Assembly: GCF_002896965.1 (NCBI RefSeq)
Contig: NZ_LYMM01000029.1
Location: forward strand, 62,001-126,000
Length of the DNA stretch: 64,000 nt
Source of the DNA: Novosphingobium guangzhouense
Lineage (GTDB): Bacteria; Pseudomonadota; Alphaproteobacteria; Sphingomonadales; Sphingomonadaceae
Direction of reading: 5' to 3'
The notes under the pieces: model-generated
What the model was told of the DNA's origin: nothing
What the model saw: the letters and a program-made list of their open reading frames with translations, nothing else
The model's database searches: none
Shown: piece after piece, positions 26,785 to 35,291 of the stretch
How the letters are laid out: each line of letters starts with the position of its first letter
Numbering within the stretch: position 1 is the stretch's first letter
Program-made: the position numbers and the translations under genes

Positions 26785-27751
26785 ATGGCTGATCGAGGAC
26801 GGGATCGGCGAAACACGCGCGATCCTCGTCGATAGCGGCCGCATTCTCGAAGCAAGACTCGACTGGCCGGGCCACCTTTCAGCAGGCGAAATCGCAGACG
26901 CCACCCTCGTATCACGACGCGCCGGTTCGTCGCGCGGGACCGTCCGGTTCAATTCGGGCGAGGAAGCGCTGGTCGACGGACTGCCGAAATCAGCCAGCGA
27001 AGGCGCACGTCAAAGGGTGATCGTCACCCGCGCCGCCATTGCCGAGACCGGCCGTCACAAGCTGGCCCAGACCCGTGCAAGCGATATGGCGCCCCGCCCT
27101 GCTCCCACGCTTGCCGAAGCGCTGCGCCCCGATGGCTATGCGGTGAGGAAGGTCCGTCGTTTTCCCGATGACCCCTGGCCGGAAATCATCGCCGAAGCCA
27201 TCGACGGCATCATCGCTTTCGACGGCGGATCACTCGTCGTGACGCCAACTCCGGCAATGACCCTGATCGACATCGACGGCGCACTTCCACCCGCCGCACT
27301 GGCGCTTGCCGCCGTGCCGGCGATTGCCGATGCGATCGGGCGGCTTGATCTGGCTGGTTCCATCGGCATCGATTTCCCCTCGCTCGAACGCAAGGAAGAC
27401 CGCCGTGCAGTGGATGAGGCGTTGGCCCATGCACTGGATCACTGGCCGCACCAGCATACTGCGATGAACGGCTTCGGCTTCGTGCAACTCGTCGCAAGAC
27501 TGGAGCGGCCGTCGATCCCCCAGCGTGTTCGCGCTACGCCGGCCGCCACCGCAGCGCGGCTTCTGCTGCGTAACGCCGAAGCGGTGATGGAGCCCGGCGC
27601 GCTGTTGCTCAGCGCACACCCCGCCGTGCGCGCCGCCACTGCCGAAGCATGGGTGTCGGAACTGGCGCGGCGCACGGGACGCATGATCCGCTGGCACGAA
27701 GACCGCACGCTTGCGCTTACGGCCGGATTCGCGCAGGCCGTTCCCTTATGA
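26777..27751 (+). CDS. rng: Ribonuclease E/G-family protein (short form)
   Basis: 324 residues from a TTG start ([18 protein letters not shown]). The catalytic part is recognised in the family strings AMTLIDIDG, where a metal-binding Asp is expected, and [17 protein letters not shown]. It lacks the canonical N-terminal S1 domain and the Zn-link CPxCxGxG of full RNase E/G and is about two-thirds of the usual length; this shortened form is seen in sphingomonads. It probably takes part in rRNA or mRNA processing. It overlaps maf and yacG, so the block is one operon. Confidence 0.8.
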   Translation: MAEWLIEDGIGETRAILVDSGRILEARLDWPGHLSAGEIADATLVSRRAGSSRGTVRFNSGEEALVDGLPKSASEGARQRVIVTRAAIAETGRHKLAQTRASDMAPRPAPTLAEALRPDGYAVRKVRRFPDDPWPEIIAEAIDGIIAFDGGSLVVTPTPAMTLIDIDGALPPAALALAAVPAIADAIGRLDLAGSIGIDFPSLERKEDRRAVDEALAHALDHWPHQHTAMNGFGFVQLVARLERPSIPQRVRATPAATAARLLLRNAEAVMEPGALLLSAHPAVRAATAEAWVSELARRTGRMIRWHEDRTLALTAGFAQAVPL

Positions 27752-27939
27752 CCCTTTCCGAACGCAAATGCCCGATCTGCCGCAAGCCGCGCGTCACCGA
27801 ATTCACCCCATTCTGCTCAAAGCGCTGCCGCGACCGTGACCTGCTGCAATGGCTGGATGACGGCTACGCCCTGCCTGGTCAGCCCCACGATCCGGAAGAC
27901 TTCGCAGGGCACGAAAAAAGTAATCCACAGGACGATTGA
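27748..27939 (+). CDS. yacG: DNA gyrase inhibitor YacG (zinc-binding)
   Basis: 63 residues: CPICRKP and [20 protein letters not shown] give the C-x2-C and C-x3-C pairs that bind one zinc, followed by the conserved acidic tail. The start ATG overlaps the rng stop (ATGA). YacG binds GyrB in E. coli; its role here is by homology. Confidence 0.93.
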   Translation: MTLSERKCPICRKPRVTEFTPFCSKRCRDRDLLQWLDDGYALPGQPHDPEDFAGHEKSNPQDD

Positions 27940-28038
27940 AATTTCTTCGTCATTTAGGGCTTGCCAAGGTCGGCGCGCTTCTTCATAGGCCCGCCCACAC
28001 CGCTCGCCGGTCTCTTCCAGAGGCCCCGCCGAACGAGT

Positions 28039-28114
28039 GCCCGAGTAGCTCAGTTGGTAGAGCATGCGACTGAAAATCGCAGTGTCGGTGGTTCGAATCC
28101 GCCCTCGGGCACCA
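28039..28114 (+). tRNA. tRNA-Phe (GAA)
   Basis: 76 nt with an encoded CCA end. The acceptor stem GCCCGAG pairs with CTCGGGC; the D arm contains AGCTCAGTTGGTAGAGC; the anticodon loop ACTGAAAATC gives anticodon GAA; the T arm carries GGTTCGAATCC. It lies 99 bp after yacG. No integrase is nearby. Confidence 0.97.
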
Positions 28115-28130
28115 CTTCCTTTCCAGTGGT
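28111..28130 (+). terminator. Small hairpin at the tRNA-Phe 3' end
   Basis: ACCACT (28111-28116) pairs with AGTGGT (28125-28130) around an 8-nt loop, starting at the CCA end of the tRNA. It may help end or process the tRNA precursor. No U-run is present. Confidence 0.35.
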
Positions 28131-28299
28131 GCAATCCTGACAAATTTTGCTTGATCGGCATACTTTCAGCCGTTTTTTCCTGCCGGATTGCCATGCGGCT
28201 CTGATCTTTAGTCGCAAATTGTCGCATCTGAGAAAAGGACGCTTGCGGGCGCACCGCTTTGCTGAATAGGACAAGGCACCCTCCAACAAGGCGTGCGAC

Positions 28300-29526
28300 T
28301 TGAACAGCTTCCCCACTTATGCCCTCCGCCGGGCCTCCTCCTGGCGCTGGCCGCTACTGCTCGTTGCCGGAGCGTCGCTGGCCGCATGCTCCGGCGAATC
28401 GTCCAAGGGGCAACAGCAGCGCACTGCCGAGGTCGGCTACATCGTCGCGCAGACCAGCAGCGTCCCGCTCGCGGCGACACTCAGCGGCCGCACGGTCGCG
28501 TTCGAGACGTCCGAGGTTCGCCCGCAGGTTACCGGCGTCATCAAGCGGCGCTTCTTTACAGAAGGCAGCACGGTCAAGGCAGGGCAGCCCCTGTTCGAGA
28601 TCGACCCCAGCCTTTACCGCGCCGCGGTCAATCAGGCTCAGGCCAACCTCGCCAGCGCGCGCGCCACGGCTGACGCGGCCTCGGTAAAGGCGGATCGTTA
28701 TCGCCCGCTTGCCGACATGGAGGCCATCGCCAAGCAGGACTATACCGACGCCCTGGCGGAATCGCGCACGGCCAAGGCTGCAATCGCGCAGAACGCCGCC
28801 GCGCTCGATACGGCAAAGATCAATTTACGCTTCACCACCGTTCCCGCCCCCATCAGCGGCAAGATCGGTCGCCAGCTGTTCACCGTGGGCGCGCTCGTCA
28901 GCGCCACGCAGACCGATCCGCTGGCGATCATCCAGCGCATGGACCCGATCTATGTCGACATGCAGCAGTCCGCTGCCGAACTGACCTCCCTTCGCCGACG
29001 GCTGGCCGAGGGCGGCGTCACCCCCGGCAGCACCGAAGTGCATCTGATGCTGGATGGAGGCACCCGCTATCCGCTTTCGGGCACTGTGCAGTTCTCGGAA
29101 GTGACGGTTGACCAGACCACCGGCACGGTCACCCTGCGCGCGCGCTTCCCGAATCCGGATGGCCTGCTGCTGCCCGGCATGTTCGTGACCGCGATGTTCG
29201 ATCAGGCTTCGGACCCCAATGCCTTCCTTGTCCCGCAGAACTCCGTGCAGCGCGACTTCGACGGCAGCGCCTTTGTCATGCTCGTCGGCGCCGACAACAA
29301 GGCGCAGCGCCGCAAGGTGACGGCCGACCGCACCTACAATGAGTTCGCGGTCATCACTGGCGGGCTCAGGAAAGGCGACAAGGTTATCGTTCAGGGCCTC
29401 AACGGGCTGCGGCAGGGGGCACCCATCAAGCCTGTGCCCAGCGCCACGTCGCAAAAGGTCGAACCGCGCAAGGAAGGCCAGGAAGCCGGCGCAGAGATGG
29501 GCCAGTCCGGCCACAAGCGCGGCTGA
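28300..29526 (+). CDS. RND efflux periplasmic adaptor (membrane fusion lipoprotein)
   Basis: 408 residues from a TTG start, with AAGGCG as a modest ribosome site. LLVAGASLAAC forms a lipobox with lipidated Cys30. The biotinyl/lipoyl-like half (EVRPQVTGVIKRRFFTEGSTVKAGQPLFEIDPSLY), alpha-hairpin and beta-barrel (PVPAPISGKIGR-type, LDGGTRYPLSGTVQF, LPGMFVTAMF) follow the AcrA/MexA order. It links the inner-membrane pump and the outer-membrane channel encoded just downstream. No regulator gene is adjacent. Confidence 0.95.
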   Translation: MNSFPTYALRRASSWRWPLLLVAGASLAACSGESSKGQQQRTAEVGYIVAQTSSVPLAATLSGRTVAFETSEVRPQVTGVIKRRFFTEGSTVKAGQPLFEIDPSLYRAAVNQAQANLASARATADAASVKADRYRPLADMEAIAKQDYTDALAESRTAKAAIAQNAAALDTAKINLRFTTVPAPISGKIGRQLFTVGALVSATQTDPLAIIQRMDPIYVDMQQSAAELTSLRRRLAEGGVTPGSTEVHLMLDGGTRYPLSGTVQFSEVTVDQTTGTVTLRARFPNPDGLLLPGMFVTAMFDQASDPNAFLVPQNSVQRDFDGSAFVMLVGADNKAQRRKVTADRTYNEFAVITGGLRKGDKVIVQGLNGLRQGAPIKPVPSATSQKVEPRKEGQEAGAEMGQSGHKRG

Positions 29527-29532
29527 CCTTCC

Positions 29533-32500
29533 ATGTCCCGCATCTTCATCGACCGCCCGATCTTCGCCTGGGTTCTGGCGATCATCGTCATGCTCACCGG
29601 CCTTGGTGCGCTGAACTTCCTGCCCAACGAACAGTACCCGGATATCGCCCCGACGCAGGTGAATATCCGCGCCACTTACCAGGGCGCATCCGCACAGACG
29701 ATCGAGAACTCGGTGACGCAGATCATCGAGCAGCAGCTGACCGGCATCGACGGCCTGCTCTACTTCAGCTCCGAATCGAGCAACCGCGGTCAGGCGACCA
29801 TCAGCGCAACTTTCGCCAAGGGCACTGACCCCGACATCGCGCAGGTTCAGGTCCAGAACAAGGTCCAGTCGGCCATCCCGCGCCTTCCGCAGACGGTGCA
29901 GGCCCGCGGCGTGACTGTCACCAAGTCCAACGCCGATCAGTTGCTGCTGGTGGCCGTCTACGACGAGACTGACCAGCGTTCGAACCAGGACGTGTCTGAC
30001 TATCTGGCCTCGAACATCCAGGACCCGCTTTCGCGCGTGCAGGGCGTAGGCGACGTCAACGTGTTCGGCGCACCGCACGCGATGCGCATCTGGCTTGATC
30101 CACGCAAGCTTGCGGCCGTGGCGCTTATGCCCAGCGACGTGACTTCTGCGATCACCGCCCAGAATACCGAAGTGGCAGCAGGCGAAATCGGCGGCACCCC
30201 TGCTGTCGATGACCAGGCCATCAACGCCGTCGTCACTGCAGGTTCGCGGTTGCAGACCGCGGAACAGTTCCGCGCCATCGTGCTCAAGACCAACCCGGAC
30301 GGCTCGGTTGTCACCATCGGCGATGTTGCGCGGGTGGAAATCGGCGCGGACAGCTACACTTCGGTCAGCCGCGTCAACGGACACCCCGGCGCCGGCATCT
30401 CGATCTCGCTGGCGCCCGGCGCCGACGCCCTGCGCACCGCAGAGGCTGTCAAAGCCAAGATGCAGGGTCTGGCCGCCGAAATGCCGGACGGCCTGAAGTA
30501 CATCTACGGCAGCGATTCCACGACCTTCATCAAGCTTTCGGTCGAGGAAGTCGAAAAGGCGCTTTTCGAAGCGATCGTCCTCGTCGTCATCGTGATGTTC
30601 GTGTTCCTGCAAAGCTGGCGTGCAACCCTGATCCCGGCGATCGCGGTCCCTGTCGTCCTGCTCGGCACTTTCGCGGTTTTCTATGTGATGGGCTTTTCCA
30701 TCAATACGATGACGCTGTTCGGGCTGGTGCTGGCGATCGGCCTGCTGGTCGATGACGCGATCGTCGTCGTCGAGAACGTCGAGCGCCTGCTGGAAGAGAA
30801 CCCCGGCATGTCACCGCGCGAAGCGACGATCAAGTCGATGGAGGAAATCCAGATCGCGCTGGTTGCCATCGCGCTGGTGCTTTCGGCGGTGTTCCTGCCG
30901 ATGGCGTTCTTCGGCGGCTCCACGGGCGTGATCTACCGCCAGTTCTCGCTGACGATCGTCACCGCGATGGTGCTTTCCGTGCTCGTCGCCCTGATCCTCA
31001 GCCCCGCGCTGACCGCCACGCTGCTCAAGGCCAAGAAGCCACACGGTGAAGAAGGGCACGAACCCAACTTCATCGACCGCCATCTGCCGTGGCTGGCGCG
31101 CGGGTGGGAGAAATTCCACACCTGGTTCAACCGCAGTTTTGAACGCATCACCGATGCCTATGTGCGCAGGGTGGACGTTGTAGTTGCGCACAAGTGGCGC
31201 TGGCTGGCGCTTTTCGCGGTAACCTGTGTTGCTACGCTCATGCTGTTCCAGCGCCTGCCCACCGGCTTCCTGCCGAACGAGGATCAGGGCAATATCATGG
31301 TGCAATGGCGCCTACCCGCCGGCACCCCCCGATCGCGCACCGAAGAAGTCCAGCGCGAGATCGAGAAGTACTTCACCACATACGAAAAACGCAACGTTGC
31401 GGGCATGTTCTCGGTCGCGGGCGGCGGCCGCGGTGCCTCGGGTCAGAACAGCGGCCAGGGCTTTATCAACCTGACCGACTGGTCGGAACGCACCGATCCC
31501 AAGGATAGCGCCGATGCCATCGTCGGTCGCGCCAGCGCCGCATTCCGCAGCCTTCGCGATGCGCAAGTCTTTGTGCTGGTCCCCGGCGCCGTGCGCGGGC
31601 TTGGCGATTCCTCGGGCTTCACGATGGAATTGCAGAACGCCAGCGGCCTTTCGAGCGACAAGTTCATGGAAGCGCGTGAAAAGCTGCTGGCCGCCGCAGG
31701 TGCGAGCGACCAGCTATCCGGCGTGCGCCTCAGCAATCTGCCAGACGTGTCGACCCTGAAGATCAACACGGACATCCGTGCACTCACCGCTTACGGCCTG
31801 ACGCCCGGAAACGTGAACTCCACCCTGTCCACGGCCTGGGGTGGCACTTACGTCAACGACTTCATCGACAAGGGCCGCGTCAAGCGCGTCTATGTTCAGG
31901 GCGACGCACAGTTCCGTTCGCGGCCGGAAGATCTGGCGCAGTGGTTCGTTCGCGGGTCCGACGGGCAGATGGCGCCCTTCTCCGCCTTCTCCACCATCGG
32001 ATGGTCGACTGCGCCCAGTTCCACATCACGCTTCAACGGGCTGCCCGCTTACGAGTTTTCGGGTAACGCAGGGTCCGGCGTAAGTTCGGGTACGGCGATG
32101 GACGTCATGGAACAACTCGCCGCCGACATTCCCGGTGTCAGCGTCGCCTGGGCTGGTTCATCCTATCAGGAAAGGCTGTCTTCGGGACAGGGGCCCATCC
32201 TTTACGCCCTGTCGTTGCTCGTCGTTTTCCTGTGCCTGGCGGCCCTTTATGAAAGCTGGTCGATCCCGGTCGCGGTTATTCTCGTGATCCCGCTCGGCCT
32301 GCTCGGTGCGATCGCCTTCGTGACGCTGCGCGGGCTGGAAAATGACGTCTACCTGCAAATCGGCCTGCTGACGACGATGGGCCTTGCCGCAAAGAACGCG
32401 ATCCTGATGATCGAATTCGCCGAACAGGCCGAGCGCCAGGGCAAACGCGTCATCGATGCCGCTCTGGAAGCCGCAAAAATCCGCCTGCGCCCAATTCTGA

Positions 32501-32739
32501 TGACCAGCTTTGCGTTCATCTTTGGCGTATTGCCGCTTGCCATTGCGACGGGTGCGGGCGCCAACAGCCGCGTCGCGATCGGCACCGCGGTGGTCGGCGG
32601 CATGCTGACCGCAACGATCCTCGCGATCTTCTACATCCCGTTGTTCTTCGTGCTGGTGCGCCGCGGCGTGCGGGACGGCCTTGCCGCAGCGCGTGAGAAA
32701 TTGCAGCAGCGCCGCGAGCGCTCGGGAGACCCCGCATGA
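29533..32739 (+). CDS. RND multidrug efflux transporter (HAE1 type)
   Basis: 1068 residues, the full AcrB/MexB length. The N-terminus MSRIFIDRPIFAWVLAIIVML, the central GLLVDDAIVVVENVERLL with the proton-relay pair D407/D408 (same numbers as in AcrB), and a second transmembrane half all fit a hydrophobic/amphiphilic-drug exporter driven by H+. It begins 6 bp after the adaptor gene and overlaps the outer-membrane factor by 4 bp. Substrate range cannot be read from sequence. Confidence 0.97.
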   Translation: MSRIFIDRPIFAWVLAIIVMLTGLGALNFLPNEQYPDIAPTQVNIRATYQGASAQTIENSVTQIIEQQLTGIDGLLYFSSESSNRGQATISATFAKGTDPDIAQVQVQNKVQSAIPRLPQTVQARGVTVTKSNADQLLLVAVYDETDQRSNQDVSDYLASNIQDPLSRVQGVGDVNVFGAPHAMRIWLDPRKLAAVALMPSDVTSAITAQNTEVAAGEIGGTPAVDDQAINAVVTAGSRLQTAEQFRAIVLKTNPDGSVVTIGDVARVEIGADSYTSVSRVNGHPGAGISISLAPGADALRTAEAVKAKMQGLAAEMPDGLKYIYGSDSTTFIKLSVEEVEKALFEAIVLVVIVMFVFLQSWRATLIPAIAVPVVLLGTFAVFYVMGFSINTMTLFGLVLAIGLLVDDAIVVVENVERLLEENPGMSPREATIKSMEEIQIALVAIALVLSAVFLPMAFFGGSTGVIYRQFSLTIVTAMVLSVLVALILSPALTATLLKAKKPHGEEGHEPNFIDRHLPWLARGWEKFHTWFNRSFERITDAYVRRVDVVVAHKWRWLALFAVTCVATLMLFQRLPTGFLPNEDQGNIMVQWRLPAGTPRSRTEEVQREIEKYFTTYEKRNVAGMFSVAGGGRGASGQNSGQGFINLTDWSERTDPKDSADAIVGRASAAFRSLRDAQVFVLVPGAVRGLGDSSGFTMELQNASGLSSDKFMEAREKLLAAAGASDQLSGVRLSNLPDVSTLKINTDIRALTAYGLTPGNVNSTLSTAWGGTYVNDFIDKGRVKRVYVQGDAQFRSRPEDLAQWFVRGSDGQMAPFSAFSTIGWSTAPSSTSRFNGLPAYEFSGNAGSGVSSGTAMDVMEQLAADIPGVSVAWAGSSYQERLSSGQGPILYALSLLVVFLCLAALYESWSIPVAVILVIPLGLLGAIAFVTLRGLENDVYLQIGLLTTMGLAAKNAILMIEFAEQAERQGKRVIDAALEAAKIRLRPILMTSFAFIFGVLPLAIATGAGANSRVAIGTAVVGGMLTATILAIFYIPLFFVLVRRGVRDGLAAAREKLQQRRERSGDPA

Positions 32740-34154
32740 AAAGCCCGAGCATTCGGCTGATGACGGCGGTGCTGCCGGCCATAGCACTTGGCGCCTGTTC
32801 GCTGGCGCCGAAGTACGCTCAGCCCGCCCTGCCCGTTCCCACCTCATGGCCGGTGGGCGACGCCTATCTTCAACAGAACGAGGCTTCGCTTCCCACGGTT
32901 TCCTACAAGGACATCTTCCGCGATCCGCGCCTGCAGGCGCTCATCGAAGAAGCGCTGGTCAATAACCGCGACTTGCGCGTAGCTGCGGCCAACGTCGCCG
33001 CAGCGCGGGCACAGGTGCGCGTTACCCGCGCAAGCCAGTTCCCGGCGGTGGGCATCAGCGGTTCCGCAACCGATACCGAAACCGGCGGCGGATTCGGCCT
33101 CAACGGCATGAGCTATTCGGTGCAGGGCGGCATTTCCAGCTTCGAACTGGACTTGTTCGGCAAGCTGGCCAACGCTACCCAGTCGGACCGTGATACTGCG
33201 CTGGCCACCGAAGCTGCGGCCCGCACCGTGCGCCTCGGGCTGGTATCCGATCTTGCGCAGGCGTGGGCGACTTACGCCGCCGACACCGAACTGCTCAAAC
33301 TGGCGCAGGCCACAGCGTCCAACGCAAAGGACAGCGTGCGACTTTCCGCAGCACGCCTCAAGGGCGGCGTTGCGGCCCGCACGGAACTGCGCCAGGCGGA
33401 GCAGGTGCTCGAAACCGCCAACGGGGATGTTGCTTCGCAGACCGCCGCTCTGGCACAGGATATCAACGCCATCCGGCTGCTTGTCGGCGCCGAGATCGAC
33501 CCGACCCTGTTGCCGACAGGGATCGATCAGGTCAACGCCAGCCTCGGTGAAGTACCTGCCGGGCTTTCGACGCAAGTGCTTCTGCGCCGTCCTGACGTGG
33601 TTCAGGCGGAATACCAGTTGCGCGCTGCCAATGCCGATATCGGCGTGGCACGTGCGCAATTGTTCCCCACGATTTCATTGAGCGCGCTTATCGGCTTCGC
33701 CAGCCAGTCGTTGTCCAGCCTGTTCGACACCGCTTCACGTACCACCACGCTGGGGGCCGACGGCAGCTGGTCAGTGTTCAACGCCGGTGGGCGCACTGCC
33801 AACGTAGCCGTGACCAGAGCGCAGCGCGATGCCGCTCTGGCGACTTATGAGAAGGCGATCCAGACCGCGTTCCAGGAGACTGCAAACGCGCTTGCCGATC
33901 AAGGCACGCTGGCCGAACGTCTGCGCGCCGCCACCGCCTTCACCAACGCTGCACAGGACACCGCGACGCTGACCGAGGCCAGTTATCGACGCGGCATCGT
34001 CGGCTCGCTCGACAACCTCGACGCCCAGCGCAGCCTGTATTCGGCGCGACAGGCAGAGATCGCTGTACGTCTGACGCTGGCCGGCAACCGTATCGCGCTT
34101 TACCGCGTGCTGGGCGGCGATCAGGCGACGGCTCCGGCTCCGGCTCAGCCGTAA
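32736..34154 (+). CDS. Outer-membrane efflux lipoprotein (TolC/OprM/NodT type)
   Basis: 472 residues. The signal peptide ends in LGAC (lipidated Cys21). Two repeats of the OEP domain follow: SSFELDLFGKLANATQSDRD in the first half and VFNAGGRTANVAVTRAQRDAALATYEKAIQTAF in the second. It completes the tripartite pump. Its last 10 bp overlap the convergent reductase-like gene, so transcription of one may affect the other. Confidence 0.95.
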   Translation: MKSPSIRLMTAVLPAIALGACSLAPKYAQPALPVPTSWPVGDAYLQQNEASLPTVSYKDIFRDPRLQALIEEALVNNRDLRVAAANVAAARAQVRVTRASQFPAVGISGSATDTETGGGFGLNGMSYSVQGGISSFELDLFGKLANATQSDRDTALATEAAARTVRLGLVSDLAQAWATYAADTELLKLAQATASNAKDSVRLSAARLKGGVAARTELRQAEQVLETANGDVASQTAALAQDINAIRLLVGAEIDPTLLPTGIDQVNASLGEVPAGLSTQVLLRRPDVVQAEYQLRAANADIGVARAQLFPTISLSALIGFASQSLSSLFDTASRTTTLGADGSWSVFNAGGRTANVAVTRAQRDAALATYEKAIQTAFQETANALADQGTLAERLRAATAFTNAAQDTATLTEASYRRGIVGSLDNLDAQRSLYSARQAEIAVRLTLAGNRIALYRVLGGDQATAPAPAQP

Positions 34155-35200
34155 ATCGGAACGATCTGCGGCAACTCCACGGTCGTGCGGATGCCTGGGG
34201 CAGCCGCACAGACCGCAGGGATGGCGTTGATCGGCCGGTGCGCAGTAAGACCCGGCGTGTACGCGGCGTAATCCGCTTCCGAGACGGGAAAGGTGATGTC
34301 GATCTTTACCGGGGTGTCGCCTTCCGTGACGATCCGCCAGCCGGATTCGCGCAAATCCCAGTCGTCTTCGATATCCGCGGTGACGTACCAGTTGGCGCGG
34401 AAGCGAAGAACGGGGCGGCCGCCGTGCTTGCAGGTAATCGTCGTGCGCATCGCCCCTACCGTACCTGCAGGTACCATGCCCGCAGCGATCTGGAGATCGT
34501 GCCGGGTCGCCGACAATTCCCCCACCGCCTCGATGTCGTCGCAAGGAAGGCCCATTGCCTCGGCCACTTGTGACAGCGAACTGCCGAAATCCCCCTTGAG
34601 ATGCTCTGCGCGGCGCTGATCGAACGGTGCCATCGGAGCCGCAAAGCCCATGATATGAAAGAGCATGTCTGGCGAATTGCGGCTGGAGACATCGGCATAT
34701 TCGTCAATGGTCAGCAAGCCGTGTTCGCGCTGGAGCGAAAGCAGCGGGATGGCCAGCGCCTCCGTGACGAAGCCCGGACTGGAACCGGTGGAATAGATCG
34801 ACGTTCCTCCGGCCGCACAGGCCGCCTCGATCCGCGCACGGCGATCGGCATCCATAAGGGGCGGAAAATGGAAATCCCCCCGCGTCGTCACAACGTTCTT
34901 GCCGGAGGCAAGCAGCGCGCAAAGCGCATCCCAGTCCGTGCCCTGCGGCATGAACAGCACGCAATCGGCATCCAGGGCGACAATCTCTTCGAGCGAACTG
35001 GTTGCCTTGATACCGGTCTCGCCAAGTCCGCAAAGCGCGCCGGCGTCTTTGCCGACTTTCTCGGGCGAGCTGACCCATAGTCCGACGAGGTCCATGCGCG
35101 GATGCTCTATGATCATGCGCAGTGCACGGCTGCCGACATTGCCGGTGGCCCACTGAACCACACGCCAGGTCTTGCCTGCGGGCGCGGCGTCTTGCGGCAT
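34145..35200 (-). CDS. NAD(P)-binding DapB-like reductase/dehydrogenase
   Basis: 351 residues. The N-terminal Rossmann fold has WRVVQWATGNVGSRALRMI (nucleotide-binding GxxGxxG-like) and LDADCVLFMPQGTD; the rest matches the diaminopentanoate-dehydrogenase / dihydrodipicolinate-reductase-like family, common next to catabolic genes in sphingomonads and actinobacteria. It is not the lysine-pathway DapB. GGGAGAAAGAG precedes the ATG. The TonB receptor lies 91 bp upstream on the same strand, so a joint transcript is possible. Substrate unknown. Confidence 0.8.
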   Translation of the reverse strand: MPQDAAPAGKTWRVVQWATGNVGSRALRMIIEHPRMDLVGLWVSSPEKVGKDAGALCGLGETGIKATSSLEEIVALDADCVLFMPQGTDWDALCALLASGKNVVTTRGDFHFPPLMDADRRARIEAACAAGGTSIYSTGSSPGFVTEALAIPLLSLQREHGLLTIDEYADVSSRNSPDMLFHIMGFAAPMAPFDQRRAEHLKGDFGSSLSQVAEAMGLPCDDIEAVGELSATRHDLQIAAGMVPAGTVGAMRTTITCKHGGRPVLRFRANWYVTADIEDDWDLRESGWRIVTEGDTPVKIDITFPVSEADYAAYTPGLTAHRPINAIPAVCAAAPGIRTTVELPQIVPIYG

Positions 35201-35291
35201 CTCTTTCTCCCTTGCGCTGCTTTCAGCTGATCGCCCGCACGTCAGCGATCAGCGCGCGCCCCGGCAATTCCCATTCGGGAACGCTTGAGCA

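Noticed and set aside
28039..28114. tRNA-Phe as an integration site for a mobile element
   Set aside because: No integrase, no repeated tRNA 3' end, and the flanking genes (yacG, RND pump) look resident.
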